Assembly (NCBI GenBank): GCA_947258875.1
Contig: CAMYKB010000012.1
Span: forward strand, 46,572-110,571
DNA: 64,000 bases
Reading direction: 5' to 3'
Origin: an uncultured Gammaproteobacteria bacterium
GTDB taxonomy: Bacteria > Pseudomonadota > Gammaproteobacteria > CAMYKB01
Position 1 is the first letter of the stretch, and the number at the start of each line of letters is the position of its first letter. Position numbers and translations under genes: made by a program. Under the pieces are notes generated by a model. That model saw nothing but the letters and a program-made list of their open reading frames with translations. It searched no databases and was not told where the DNA came from. This document shows positions 28,627 through 39,271 of the stretch, piece after piece.

Positions 28627-29668
28627 CAGCGATATACACGCCTTCTATCTCCAACAATAGCTCCTGCCGACAAACATCACCCTGCAGCAATAACACATTA
28701 TCGAGCGATCCAAATGCCTTTGACAAATGCCGGCTCACTTCTTCATTGTCATCAGCATTACGCAAATACACCTTTAAAAGAGAAAAATCGGCAGGCGAAT
28801 GGATAGCCATACCGTAATTTTCTCTGGCAATCTCAACTAATGCACCCAGGTTATTGAGGGTTTCATCCAGTTGTCCGGGCACATCATTCGCATGACGCGA
28901 TTCATGCCCAACAATACTTGCCGTGCCGGATATGTATAAATGCACCTGTTGTCCCCAGCGTTTCACCAGGGCACGCGCGAACGACGGGCTTTGCGGTCCG
29001 TACTGTAAGGGGTAATTAAAAGCGCTGACCTGTCGCGGATTTTCGATGCCGATTCCGGGTTCTTTTGCCGCGATAAAATAGATGGCCATGCCACCCGTTT
29101 GTGTACCGATGACCGTGGCCGCAGGCAACTCCTGCAGGTAATGCGGTTTTTCTGCGAGCGCACGATGACGCCCCTGACAGAACGCCTGGTAACGGTTCAA
29201 ACCATCAGCTTGATGCATATTGATGTCTGCAAAGTAATTCCAGATGCGCTGCAAATGCGGATAGCCTTGGCGTGTAATGAAATCAAGAATCTGTCGATAC
29301 GCCTGGTAGCTGGCAACGTCCATGTCTACACAATCACCCGTATCGAGGTACAACCAGCCGAACAGCAGGTCATTATTACAACGATATTTCAGGGGACCGT
29401 ATTCACCCTGCAGCAACGGTAAGTGACTACGCCAGACTTCAGCCATTGGTTTGGCGCCCAGACTGGGTAATTGTAAATAAATATCCGCGCTGGACGCTGG
29501 CTCGCCGGCAAACGCAATCACCGCAAGCGCGTCGCTGGTGTCAGCCTCGGATTGTAGGGCTACCGCAATCGATGTGCCTGCCTCTTCGAGGGTTGGGTGC
29601 GTATGTGATTTGTATTGCATGATATTTAGTGAGTGGGGCCAGCCATTAAAACGGCTATCTATGGTCAT
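28619..29668 (-). CDS. Chorismatase, FkbO/Hyg5/XanB2-like
   Basis: [10 protein letters not shown]...[13 protein letters not shown]...[20 protein letters not shown]...[25 protein letters not shown]. Confidence 0.8.
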   Translation of the reverse strand: MTIDSRFNGWPHSLNIMQYKSHTHPTLEEAGTSIAVALQSEADTSDALAVIAFAGEPASSADIYLQLPSLGAKPMAEVWRSHLPLLQGEYGPLKYRCNNDLLFGWLYLDTGDCVDMDVASYQAYRQILDFITRQGYPHLQRIWNYFADINMHQADGLNRYQAFCQGRHRALAEKPHYLQELPAATVIGTQTGGMAIYFIAAKEPGIGIENPRQVSAFNYPLQYGPQSPSFARALVKRWGQQVHLYISGTASIVGHESRHANDVPGQLDETLNNLGALVEIARENYGMAIHSPADFSLLKVYLRNADDNEEVSRHLSKAFGSLDNVLLLQGDVCRQELLLEIEGVYIADA

Positions 29669-29752
29669 TTTATGACGTCAGCCGCGCCAAGGCACGCCGT
29701 ATTTACCTATTGATCGATAAAATGGCTAAATACCCAATCCGCGCAAACGGAA

Positions 29753-30619
29753 TTATTCAGTTGCCGTAGGCTGCATGCGCGTTGTTACAGGTTGCGGCTC
29801 GACTAGCTGGGAGACACGCTGCATGGGCAAATGGTACTCCACCTTGATCTCCCGGTTTGCCAGCACCAATTCCGGTTCGCGCGCCAGGATATCGAGGGTG
29901 ACTTGCCTGCTACTGCGCAGACGGATCACGACCTGGCCGCTGCCGGTGGCTTCATCTGCAAGATCCCGGACCCATAGCGCACTGGCCGTCTGCCAGTTCT
30001 GCAACAAGACCTGGATGGCATCGGCCGGCAGTGCGGCCTCTGGCTGTTGCTGCCAGTTCTGTTCGTTTCGCTGGAGCTGCAGACCCGGCAGACTGATAGC
30101 ATCGATCACAGCATCCCGCGGTAACAGGCGGGCGGATATAAACGACGCAGTATCAGCAGAACTCAAATCAACCAGGTTATCATCGATCATATGCACGTGT
30201 TCACCCGACTTTACGTAGCGGTAATTATTGACCGGATTGCGGTTACCGAACACCAGTTCGAGATCATTGAGCACTACGCGATAGTTTCCATCCACTAGCC
30301 CGTAACGCGCAAGCTCAAGTTCCTGCTGCGCATAATTAGCTCGGCTGGGCTGTTGCGCCAGACCCAGCAAGGCATTGATGCGTGGCCTGTTGGCTGGCGC
30401 CTCGACTGGCGACCTCAGCCACCAGCTGCCTGCCTGCTTCTGCATAACGATCGTCGGCTTGTCAGCACGTGTCACGGTAATCGTGGTTATATTTGCAACG
30501 GATAATGCGGTCAGCGGATCCGCCTGCTGCACCTGCTTTCCCTGCTGCAAATAAATGAACAGCCCCAGGCCTAGTAACAGCACCAGCATGAACAGATTCA
30601 AGGCGGCGCGTGATGTCAT
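29753..30619 (-). CDS. DUF4340-type protein associated with Gld-like ABC cluster
   Basis: N-terminal TM and position next to GldG-like gene. Confidence 0.7.
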   Translation of the reverse strand: MTSRAALNLFMLVLLLGLGLFIYLQQGKQVQQADPLTALSVANITTITVTRADKPTIVMQKQAGSWWLRSPVEAPANRPRINALLGLAQQPSRANYAQQELELARYGLVDGNYRVVLNDLELVFGNRNPVNNYRYVKSGEHVHMIDDNLVDLSSADTASFISARLLPRDAVIDAISLPGLQLQRNEQNWQQQPEAALPADAIQVLLQNWQTASALWVRDLADEATGSGQVVIRLRSSRQVTLDILAREPELVLANREIKVEYHLPMQRVSQLVEPQPVTTRMQPTATE

Positions 30620-31998
30620 TATTGATTACGCCGCTTGAACCACAGTGTAAAACCCACGATCAGTAAGCCAAGAGGCAATACCAGCAAAAAACCGGCAACG
30701 ATTGCGATCATCCTGGGCTTGCTGAGTTGCAGCTGCGTATCGGGCGCCGCCCTGGGACTGATCGACAACAGGCCCTCATCCTGACTTAACCAGTTAAAGA
30801 GATTCAAACCCAGCTCCAGATTACTACCTTGACCGATATAGGCATTGGCGACGAAATCGCTGTCCCCCACAACGATCACACGCTGCTGCCTGTCTTCACG
30901 CTGGCGCGTAAGGCTCAAACCCAGCATCAATGGTCCGGCGGTATCCCCCGCATCTGTGCTAAAGCTAATATCCTCGCCCATAAATCCGCCGGTTTCGGAC
31001 CAGGCGCGCGGCAGCGTTAGCAGTATAGGTTGCGGACGCCATAACGATTCCTCGTTCACTAACACATCGATGCCACCGGCAAAGGGGAAAAGCGTGTGGA
31101 ACTTCAGCCCCCGGGTAACAGGGTGCTCCTCATAATCAACCACCGGTACCACCGCTGGATGCTTAATCCCCAACACCTGACGTATTTCCGGATTGGCATC
31201 CACCAAGGTGCCACTGATAAAGCGCAGCGCAAGATCATCCGACAGGGGATCAAGATCAGAACGCGCAAGCGAATCCTCGACAGCGGGATCATGCAACCAT
31301 AATAACGCCCCACCTTGCGCCACGAAGTCCTGGATCTTCTGCAGCTCACCTGGGGTCAGGCTCCCCTGCACACCGGCGATAACCAACACCGAGGTATTAT
31401 CGGGAATAACCGGGGTACGAATCAGATTGAGTTTTTGTACCTTGAAGCCGCTGCGAACCAGGCTATCCTGCAAACGGCTCAAGCCTGGATTACTGTTGTC
31501 ATCAGGGTCACGTTCGCCATGACCTTCAAGAAACACCAACCAACGCTCACTCTTACGAGAAAGACGCTGCAGGGAATTCGTAATGGTTTGTTCAGTGATG
31601 TCGTCGACGGTCTCGCTACGCTCGCCGATACTGATGGATAACTGCCCATTGCGCGTCACCCCTGCTCTTTCGGCGCGCCCGGGCTCCAGGTTGGGATCGA
31701 CAAACTCCAGACTGATATCCTGTTTATAACGACTGTAGCGTTCAATATTCTCAGAGATACGCTGACGCAGCTCCGGCTCATTCGGCACATAGGCCGTTAT
31801 AGTGACCGCCTCATCCAGCCCCTGTAGAAACAAGCGGGTATCTGCAGCGAGTGTATTACGCTTACCTGCAGTCCAATCAGCTTGATAATAATATTGCGTG
31901 CTTAGCCATGCCAATGCACTGATAACGCAGGTCAGCAACACAAAGAAAATAATGTTTTGCAGCCTGATTTGCCAGCGCGATCTGGATGTCACTTGCAT
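30619..31998 (-). CDS. GldG-like ABC auxiliary protein
   Basis: N- and C-terminal TMs; VFLEGHGERDPDDNSNPGLSRLQDSL...VLVIAGVQGSLTPGELQKIQDFVAQGGALLWL. Confidence 0.85.
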   Translation of the reverse strand: MQVTSRSRWQIRLQNIIFFVLLTCVISALAWLSTQYYYQADWTAGKRNTLAADTRLFLQGLDEAVTITAYVPNEPELRQRISENIERYSRYKQDISLEFVDPNLEPGRAERAGVTRNGQLSISIGERSETVDDITEQTITNSLQRLSRKSERWLVFLEGHGERDPDDNSNPGLSRLQDSLVRSGFKVQKLNLIRTPVIPDNTSVLVIAGVQGSLTPGELQKIQDFVAQGGALLWLHDPAVEDSLARSDLDPLSDDLALRFISGTLVDANPEIRQVLGIKHPAVVPVVDYEEHPVTRGLKFHTLFPFAGGIDVLVNEESLWRPQPILLTLPRAWSETGGFMGEDISFSTDAGDTAGPLMLGLSLTRQREDRQQRVIVVGDSDFVANAYIGQGSNLELGLNLFNWLSQDEGLLSISPRAAPDTQLQLSKPRMIAIVAGFLLVLPLGLLIVGFTLWFKRRNQ

Positions 31999-32011
31999 GA
32001 GGTGTCTCTTC

Positions 32012-32767
32012 CTAGTGTTGCAACCGCAGATTATCGAGACGGCGTATCGTCAGCACCAGAAACACTGCGATAAACAACAGATAGTAAATCAGGTCGCTGC
32101 TATCAAACAGCCCCTTCGCAAAGGACAGGAAATGGCCAAAGTGTGAAACATAGATAAACAACTCGCTGCCCGTACTCTGCGACTTTCCGGAAATATAGAT
32201 CACCACCAGGAATAACAATAAACCAAAACTACTGACGGCACTAACCGCTGGCGTGGAAGTGAGGCTCGATATATAAAGACCGGCCGCGGCAAACGATGCC
32301 AGCAACAAAAACAGTCCCAGGAGACCTGCTGCGATCTTGCCCCAGTCCAGGTTGGTGGCGCCGACTAACGACACGGGCATAAGCACAATCAGGCCAATCA
32401 TAACCAGCACGAAAAGTAGCAGACCCAGGTATTTACCCAACACGATCTCGGTCATTGATACCGGCGCACTGGTGAGCAGGGTCAACACGCCATTCTGTCG
32501 TTCTTCGCTAAGCGAGCGCATGGTTAGCAACGGCGATACTGCAAGCATTATGATACCGGCCCATAGAATCAGCGGTGAAACAACCGCGTCCGTCACACCG
32601 GGGGCGGACTCGACACCCGCAAACTGTACCTGCAGGGTTGCAAAGAAATTATCGACAAACACCAGGAACAGCAAACCGAGAATAAACAGCAGGACCGCGA
32701 GTATCGACCATGCCATCGGCGACAGAAACATGCGCCGCAGCTCGTTGCGCGCAATCGTGACGATCAT
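32012..32767 (-). CDS. ABC transporter permease (GldF/ABC-2 type)
   Basis: Six hydrophobic segments; LTMRSLSEERQNGVLTLLTSAPVSMTEIVLGKYLG. Confidence 0.88.
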   Translation of the reverse strand: MIVTIARNELRRMFLSPMAWSILAVLLFILGLLFLVFVDNFFATLQVQFAGVESAPGVTDAVVSPLILWAGIIMLAVSPLLTMRSLSEERQNGVLTLLTSAPVSMTEIVLGKYLGLLLFVLVMIGLIVLMPVSLVGATNLDWGKIAAGLLGLFLLLASFAAAGLYISSLTSTPAVSAVSSFGLLLFLVVIYISGKSQSTGSELFIYVSHFGHFLSFAKGLFDSSDLIYYLLFIAVFLVLTIRRLDNLRLQH

Positions 32768-33741
32768 GCTGGCCCGGCCTTCTCGTGAGTAGCGTTGTTA
32801 ACGAGATCGGCATGCTCATCGCGATACACCAGCTCAACGAAAATTTGTTCCAGTGTGGTATTTTCAGGCATCAGTTCCTGCAGGCCCCAGCCATTACTGA
32901 CGGCTGCCTGCACAATCACCTGTGGCGCCTGCTCTGCGTTGCTATAGGCAAGCCGATAGCGCCTGTCTCCAATTATTTCAACGCTATCAATGTGATCCAG
33001 CGCCTCCAGCATACCTAACGAAGCTTCGCGCTTGAATTCGACAATATAGCTTGCTGAACCATGCCGACGTTCAAAACCGTCAAGACTGTCGTCGAACACG
33101 ATACGACCTTTGTTCATGATCAACACGCGATCACAAACCGCCTGCACTTCCGGCAGTATATGGGTCGAAAGAATGACACTGTGCTCTTCACCCAACTGGC
33201 GAATCAATACACGGATCTCCTGGATCTGGATCGGATCAAGACCTACCGTCGGTTCATCGAGGATCACGACCCTGGGGGAATGGATAATGGCCTGCGCAAT
33301 GCCAACACGTTGCTTATAGCCCTTGGACAGGTTACCTATCAAGCGGCGGCCCACATCGCCAAGACCGCAGCGCATACTGGCTTGTTCGACGGCCTGTTTG
33401 ATGGCTGGTTGCGGGATACGGTGCAACTGCGCGCTGTAACGCAGGAATTCATTTACCGTCAGATCAAGATACAACGGCGGTTGTTCCGGCAGGTAGCCAA
33501 CGTGTTGCTTGGCATGCCGCGGCTCATCCAGTAAATCGATACCATTGATCATGATGCGTCCGGCACTGGGCGCCAGGTTGCCGCTCAGCATCTGCAAGGT
33601 GGATGACTTACCGGCGCCATTCGGGCCCAGCAGGCCGAGCACCTCGCCCTTGCGCAGTTGCAACCCAACATCATGGACAGCACAATGATGCCCATAATAA
33701 CGGTAAAGTTGTTGTGCGCTGACGAGATTTTCAGACGCCAT
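32764..33741 (-). CDS. ABC transporter ATPase (GldA-like)
   Basis: GLLGPNGAGKSST, NLSKGYKQRVGIAQA, VILDEPTVGLDP. Confidence 0.93.
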   Translation of the reverse strand: MASENLVSAQQLYRYYGHHCAVHDVGLQLRKGEVLGLLGPNGAGKSSTLQMLSGNLAPSAGRIMINGIDLLDEPRHAKQHVGYLPEQPPLYLDLTVNEFLRYSAQLHRIPQPAIKQAVEQASMRCGLGDVGRRLIGNLSKGYKQRVGIAQAIIHSPRVVILDEPTVGLDPIQIQEIRVLIRQLGEEHSVILSTHILPEVQAVCDRVLIMNKGRIVFDDSLDGFERRHGSASYIVEFKREASLGMLEALDHIDSVEIIGDRRYRLAYSNAEQAPQVIVQAAVSNGWGLQELMPENTTLEQIFVELVYRDEHADLVNNATHEKAGPA

Positions 33742-33896
33742 GGTAATGTAAGTTTTCCCGTATCATCAATTCGCCATAGTAACAGCGCCGCAACTATTGG
33801 GTAATACCTCTCGCATGCTGGCCGTCAAAAAACGATAATCCATTTTGTGCATACTATGCATAAAACATTCTATCGATTGGTAACGGAAATGAAAGT

Positions 33897-35858
33897 GTGA
33901 GCTTGCTCGGTGTCGATACCGGCGGAACCTTTACTGACCTGATTTACTTTGACGGCCGCGCATTACGCGTCCACAAGGTCTTGTCAACGCCACATGCGCC
34001 GGAAGTTGCGATCCTGCGTGGTATAGACGAACTGGGTCTTGAACTGCAGGGTCTGGAAGTGGTGCATGGTTCCACTGTTGCCACCAATGCTCTGCTCGAG
34101 GGCAAGGGTGTACGCACGGCCTACATCGCCAACCACGGGCTGGGCGATGTCCTGAGCATTGGCCGTCAGGCACGCCGCGAATTATATAACCTGCAACCCA
34201 CGCCAACTCCGCCGCCAGTGCCCGCGGAACTGTGCCTGGAAACCGGTGGCCGACTGTCTGCCGAAGGAGCGGTCATCGAAGCACTCGGGGCCAGCGATCT
34301 TGCCGAGCTGACCGCCCAACTTGAACAGTTGCGCCCCCAGGCCGTAGCCATCAACCTGTTGTTTTCTTTCCTGGATGACCGTTTCGAGCGACAGATCGAA
34401 GCCGCAGTCCCCGATGGTATTTTTGTGTCGCGATCCTCTGCGGTACTGCCGGAATACCGCGAATATGAACGCGGTATCGCAACCTGGCTGAACAGTTATA
34501 TCGGGCCTATCATGCATGGCTATCTACAGCGCCTGCATAACGCGATACCCGGCACCAGTGTCAAGGTCATGCAAAGCCACGGCGATACCATCAGCGCACA
34601 ACAGGCCGGTGAGCATGCGGTCAACCTATTGCTCTCCGGCCCGGCTGGCGGCCTGATGGGTGCGCGCTATGTCGCTGCAGCATCCGACATCAGCAGTTTA
34701 CTCACCCTTGATATGGGCGGCACTTCCACCGACGTCGCGCTCATCGATGGCCCGCTAGATGAAAGCCTCCGCCTCAGCTCGGAAAGCGTGATCGCCGGTT
34801 ATCCAGTGGCCGTGCCCATGGTAGACATGCACACTATCGGTGCCGGCGGCGGTTCGATTGCACACGTCGATGAAGGCGGACTGTTACGGGTCGGCCCGGA
34901 ATCCGCTGGCGCTGCACCCGGCCCGGCCTGCTATGCTCAGGGGGGACAATTACCCACCGTTACGGACGCCAATCTGATACTGGGCCGCCTGCCAGCCAAC
35001 ACTCGTCTTGGCGGTGGTATGCCGCTTGATATGGCCGCCGCCCGTGGAGTGTTGGCCGGTTTGGCCGACCAGCTTAAGCTTGACATCGATACCACCGCCG
35101 AAGGCATCATCCGCATCGCCAACCAACACATGGCGCAGGCCCTGCGTGTCATCTCCGTACAGCGCGGGCTCAACCCGGCAGCTTACACCCTGGTCAGCTT
35201 CGGTGGTGCGGGCGGCCTGCATGTCTGTGATCTGGCCGAAGAGCTGGGTATGCGGCAGGCACTGGTACCCATACACGCCGGGGTACTGTCTGCACTGGGT
35301 ATGCTGGTGGCGCCACAGGGCCGTCAATTCTCTCAGACCCTGGGCGGCGTGCTCAACCAATATAACGATGAAGACATCACAGCACAGTTGCAGCGGCTCG
35401 CCGAACGTGGTCGTAATGAACTTGCGCGGGAAGCTGTTGATTCAATACAGGCACAATACACACTGGACTTGCGTTATCTCGGCCAGTCATCAACCCTGAA
35501 CGTTGCGTGGCAAGGCGTGACGCAAAGCGCCAGCGCCTTCCATGAGCAGCACCACAGAGAATTCGGCCATGCCCATGAGATGCCGGTTGAGTTGGTAAAT
35601 ATCCGAGTTGGTCTGCATGCTGATACCACGCCACCGCAACTGCCTCAGCTCGATCTGACGCAGCCCGCGGAACCTGTCAGCGAAACAGCTGTCCATGGTA
35701 TCGATACCGCAGTTCCTGTCTTCGAACGCTCGCAACTCATGCCACAACAACGGCTGCAGGGCCCCGTTCTAATCACCGAAAATGTCGCCACCACACTGGT
35801 CAAACCGCATTGGGACTGCAAGGTTGATGCCACAGGCAACCTGCTACTACGACGTTAA
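33897..35858 (+). CDS. Hydantoinase A/oxoprolinase family protein
   Basis: LLGVDTGGTFTDLIYFDG...LLLSGPAGGLMGA...DMGGTSTDVALIDG. Confidence 0.9.
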   Translation: MSLLGVDTGGTFTDLIYFDGRALRVHKVLSTPHAPEVAILRGIDELGLELQGLEVVHGSTVATNALLEGKGVRTAYIANHGLGDVLSIGRQARRELYNLQPTPTPPPVPAELCLETGGRLSAEGAVIEALGASDLAELTAQLEQLRPQAVAINLLFSFLDDRFERQIEAAVPDGIFVSRSSAVLPEYREYERGIATWLNSYIGPIMHGYLQRLHNAIPGTSVKVMQSHGDTISAQQAGEHAVNLLLSGPAGGLMGARYVAAASDISSLLTLDMGGTSTDVALIDGPLDESLRLSSESVIAGYPVAVPMVDMHTIGAGGGSIAHVDEGGLLRVGPESAGAAPGPACYAQGGQLPTVTDANLILGRLPANTRLGGGMPLDMAAARGVLAGLADQLKLDIDTTAEGIIRIANQHMAQALRVISVQRGLNPAAYTLVSFGGAGGLHVCDLAEELGMRQALVPIHAGVLSALGMLVAPQGRQFSQTLGGVLNQYNDEDITAQLQRLAERGRNELAREAVDSIQAQYTLDLRYLGQSSTLNVAWQGVTQSASAFHEQHHREFGHAHEMPVELVNIRVGLHADTTPPQLPQLDLTQPAEPVSETAVHGIDTAVPVFERSQLMPQQRLQGPVLITENVATTLVKPHWDCKVDATGNLLLRR

Positions 35859-36013
35859 ATTGTCACAAATGATCAAGCGGTATATCGCCCTGATGAACGA
35901 GGCTTGCCATACCCCTTGTCAGAAGGTGTAATAACCCCCATATCGTTATCAGCGCATCTGGACAATCCGGACACGCCGAGAACCATACATACATTAATCA
36001 TCCGAGGCTCTTT

Positions 36014-37195
36014 ATGTTAGACGGATTACTGTCACTCCCCTGGTGGGGCTATGTCCTAACGGCCCTGTTACTTACCCATATCACTATTGCATCTGTCACC
36101 ATCTTTTTGCATCGCGCGCAGGCGCATCGCGCGTTGGATCTACATCCAGTCGTCAGTCACTTTTTCCGTTTCTGGTTATGGCTGACAACCGGCATGGTCA
36201 CAAAAGAATGGGTATCTATTCATCGCAAACACCACGCCAAATGCGAAACCGAACTCGATCCACATAGCCCGTATTTCAAAGGCATCAATACCGTGTTGTG
36301 GCAGGGCGCTGAACTTTATAAGGATGAAGCAAAAAACAGTGACACTATGCGTGACTACGGTCACGGCACACCTGACGACTGGCTGGAACAAAACATTTAT
36401 AGTAAACACAGCATACTCGGTGTCAGCCTGATGGCGATAATCGATCTGTTGCTGTTTGGTGTGTATGGCATCACCATTTTCGCCGTGCAGATGCTATGGA
36501 TACCATTCTTCGCAGCTGGTGTAATCAACGGCATCGGACACTACTGGGGTTATCGCAGCTTCGAATCTCCAGATGGCTCTACTAACATTTCCAACATCGG
36601 CATCATCATCGGTGGCGAGGAAATGCACAACAACCATCATGCCTTCCCCAGTTCAGCCAAGTTCTCCAGCAAGTGGTGGGAGTTCGATATCGGCTGGCTA
36701 TACATCAAAACCATGTCAGCACTGGGTCTGGCCAGGATAAAAAAGGTTGCGCCAAAGCCCGTGGTTGTCGCCGGCAAGGACATCATCGACATGGATACGC
36801 TGCGCGCTATCATCAGCAGCCGACTGCATGTCATGTCGCAATACGCCCGAAACGTTACCTTGCCGGTATTTCGCATGGAGCTGAGTCGCGCCGATGCCAC
36901 TTATCGCCTGGCGCTCAAGCGTATCCGCAAGACACTGGTGCGTGAGGAAAGCCGTGTCGACGACCAGTCCATGAACCGCCTTAAGTCCACGCTGGAGGAC
37001 AATGAGGCCCTGCACACCGTATACGAATACCGCCGCAAATTGCAGCAGTTGTGGAGCCGCACCTACAGCAGTCATGAAAAACTACTGGAAGCCTTACAGG
37101 AATGGTGCAAACAGGCCGAAGCAACCGGCGTCCAGGTACTGGAGGAATTTGCACAGCGGCTGAGGGGATATTCCTTACAGCCTGTAGCTGCTTAA
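36014..37195 (+). CDS. Delta-9-type fatty acid desaturase
   Basis: His boxes HRAQAHR, HRKHHAKCETELDPHSP, HNNHHAFPSSAKFS. Confidence 0.9.
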   Translation: MLDGLLSLPWWGYVLTALLLTHITIASVTIFLHRAQAHRALDLHPVVSHFFRFWLWLTTGMVTKEWVSIHRKHHAKCETELDPHSPYFKGINTVLWQGAELYKDEAKNSDTMRDYGHGTPDDWLEQNIYSKHSILGVSLMAIIDLLLFGVYGITIFAVQMLWIPFFAAGVINGIGHYWGYRSFESPDGSTNISNIGIIIGGEEMHNNHHAFPSSAKFSSKWWEFDIGWLYIKTMSALGLARIKKVAPKPVVVAGKDIIDMDTLRAIISSRLHVMSQYARNVTLPVFRMELSRADATYRLALKRIRKTLVREESRVDDQSMNRLKSTLEDNEALHTVYEYRRKLQQLWSRTYSSHEKLLEALQEWCKQAEATGVQVLEEFAQRLRGYSLQPVAA

Positions 37196-37213
37196 CTCCA
37201 GTATCTGCCGAGC

Positions 37214-37245
37214 AAAAAAAACCCGCCTGATGGCGGGTTTTTTTT
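37214..37245. terminator. Rho-independent terminator
   Basis: aaaaaaa-acccgcctgatggcgggt-tttttttt. Confidence 0.85.
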
Positions 37246-37298
37246 GCTGTTGATATCTACCGCCTGGAAAACCAGGCGAAGAAATGGTTCAGACAAGG

Positions 37299-37742
37299 TC
37301 ACAACTCCCTCAATGACTGTTTGGCGCGGGCTCTCACATCAGAAGCACCATCGTTAAGCGCCTCCCGGAGTGGCATACTGGCACGGCGATCGCCCAGTGC
37401 TCCCAATGCCCGCGCCGCAACGTAGCGCATACTGGCGCTTTTTTCTTCACGAAGCATTCGTACCAGAGGCTCAAGCGCACGTGGATCATGCAACAGACCT
37501 AATGCGTCGGCAGCACGCGCCCTAACCAGGCTATGGCCATCAGCAAGTGTATCAATAAGCGGGGTCACCGCACGCGGATCACCGAGCTCTCCAAGTGATT
37601 CCGCGGCCACCCATCTTACGTCCGGGTGGGTATCTTTTAGCGCATTAATTAACGGCACAACTGAACGCTCATCCTGAAAAAAACGCAATGCGCGCACTGC
37701 ACTGTAACGAACTTCAGGATGGCTATCAGACAATGCCTGCAT
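37299..37742 (-). CDS. HEAT-repeat protein (possibly 5'-truncated)
   Basis: Repeated SHPEVRYSAVRAL / THPDVRWVAAESLGELGDPRAVTPLI units. Confidence 0.8.
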   Translation of the reverse strand: MQALSDSHPEVRYSAVRALRFFQDERSVVPLINALKDTHPDVRWVAAESLGELGDPRAVTPLIDTLADGHSLVRARAADALGLLHDPRALEPLVRMLREEKSASMRYVAARALGALGDRRASMPLREALNDGASDVRARAKQSLREL

Positions 37743-37758
37743 CCTTTCAGTATCTACC

Positions 37759-38241
37759 GTGGTGGGCTTTGGAGTCGCCGGGCTACTGATAGCGGTACTG
37801 ACTCACGAATTGGGGAACATAAAACTGTGGCAGGCCTTTGGCTTTTTTGTGTTGAGCGCCACCCTGTTGGGCTGGGTGTTTGTTGCCATGGCACACCTCA
37901 TTAGCGTCGTAGTAAGTGAAAAATCCCGCGCCGCAGGTCTCGCGCTGCTGGTATGGTTTTTGTTTGTGCTGGTATTTGATCTGGCGCTACTCGGGTTATT
38001 AGTCGGTAGCGGGGGTAGCGTAGCCGCAGATGTATTCCCTTATTTACTATTACTCAACCCTACCGATGTATTTCGCCTTGCTAACCTGAGCGGATTTGAG
38101 GCGGCACAGGCCTATTCCGGTTTGACGTCAGTGGCCTCTGCAGGCCTATTTCATCCCGCCATGCTAATGAGCGTACTACTCACCTGGGTGTTGTTCCCTT
38201 TCGGTGTTGCGCTGTGGTTGTTCAACCGCAGGCTAACCTAA
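37759..38241 (+). pseudogene. nosY: NosY C-terminal remnant (ABC permease of N2O reductase maturation)
   Basis: FGVAGLLIAVL...SEKSRAAGLALLVWFLFVLVFDLALLGLLV...LLNPTDVFRLANL; N-terminal half absent; directly precedes nosL. Confidence 0.75.
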
Positions 38242-38251
38242 GGAAGCTTCG

Positions 38252-38794
38252 GTGCCTATCCGTCTGTACACATCGCCATACCGCGTGACGTTGCGCAGCA
38301 CCGGGCTGCTATTCGCATTCATGTTTATCATCAGCGCCTGTAGCGAGCGAGAGTCGACCCAACATACACAGTTACCCGTCGCCATTACAGACGCTGACGA
38401 GTGTCATGTGTGCGGCATGATCATCAATAATTTTCCGGGCCCCAAGGGCGAGGCTTATGTGCGCGGCCGTCTAACACCTTTGAAGTTTTGCTCTACTCGC
38501 GAACTGTTTGCCTACTTGTTACAACCGGAGTCCAGGACTGTCACTGGCTCCGTTTACGTGCATGACATGGCGACAACATCATGGACACATCCGGTCGACA
38601 ATAATTTTATCGACGCGCGAAACGCGTGGTATGTCGTCGATCACCCGCAACGCGGCGCCATGGGCGCGACCCTGGCAGCCTTCAAATCACAGCAGGATGC
38701 CAAGACATTCACCCTTCAGCATGGTGGTCGCGTCCTGGGTTTCGATGACATCAATCTGGAACTGATTGCACAACTGGGAAGCGACTCGTTGTAG
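38252..38794 (+). CDS. nosL: NosL copper-chaperone lipoprotein
   Basis: Lipobox IISACSE; ADECHVCGMIINNFPGPKGEAYVRG; YVHDMATTSWTHP. Confidence 0.88.
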   Translation: MPIRLYTSPYRVTLRSTGLLFAFMFIISACSERESTQHTQLPVAITDADECHVCGMIINNFPGPKGEAYVRGRLTPLKFCSTRELFAYLLQPESRTVTGSVYVHDMATTSWTHPVDNNFIDARNAWYVVDHPQRGAMGATLAAFKSQQDAKTFTLQHGGRVLGFDDINLELIAQLGSDSL

Positions 38795-38807
38795 ACAAAC
38801 TGGCGAC

Positions 38808-38837
38808 AAAAAAGCCCGGCATTGCCGGGCTTTTTTT
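38808..38837. terminator. Bidirectional terminator between nosL and rpmG
   Basis: aaaaaa-gcccggcattgccgggc-ttttttt. Confidence 0.85.
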
Positions 38838-38857
38838 AAATTAAACACAAGGAACCC

Positions 38858-39025
38858 TTACTTGATCTTGGCTTCCTTATAAATCACGTGCTTTCTCACC
38901 ACTGGGTCATATTTCTTAAATTCAAACTTGTCGGGAGTATTCCGCTTATTCTTGGTGGTGGTGTAATAGTGCCCGGTGCCGGCGCTTGACACGAGTTTGA
39001 TCTTGTCACGAACTGCCTTAGCCAT
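38858..39025 (-). CDS. rpmG: 50S ribosomal protein L33
   Basis: Hand-translated [55 protein letters not shown]; absent from the supplied ORF track because of length. Confidence 0.95.
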   Translation of the reverse strand: MAKAVRDKIKLVSSAGTGHYYTTTKNKRNTPDKFEFKKYDPVVRKHVIYKEAKIK

Positions 39026-39034
39026 AGTGCCTCC

Positions 39035-39271
39035 TTAGACCTTCTCGCCACGGGCACGGATGTCCGACAACACGGTGTCGATGCCCTTCTTATCGATAAT
39101 GCGCATACCCTTACTGGAAACGCGCAGCTTCACCCAGCGGTTTTCGTTCTCGACCCAGAAACGATGGGTGTGTAGATTCGGCAGAAAACGCCGGCGGGTC
39201 CTGTTTTTGGCGTGGGAAACGTTATTGCCGCTCATCGGCCGTTTGCCCGTTACCTGGCATACTCGAGACAT
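39035..39271 (-). CDS. rpmB: 50S ribosomal protein L28
   Basis: [33 protein letters not shown]; internal start in ORF 39035..39373. Confidence 0.95.
   Translation of the reverse strand: MSRVCQVTGKRPMSGNNVSHAKNRTRRRFLPNLHTHRFWVENENRWVKLRVSSKGMRIIDKKGIDTVLSDIRARGEKV

Noticed and set aside
31104-31641. Overlapping ORFs opposite the GldG-like gene
   Set aside because: Antisense frames of a well-supported CDS.
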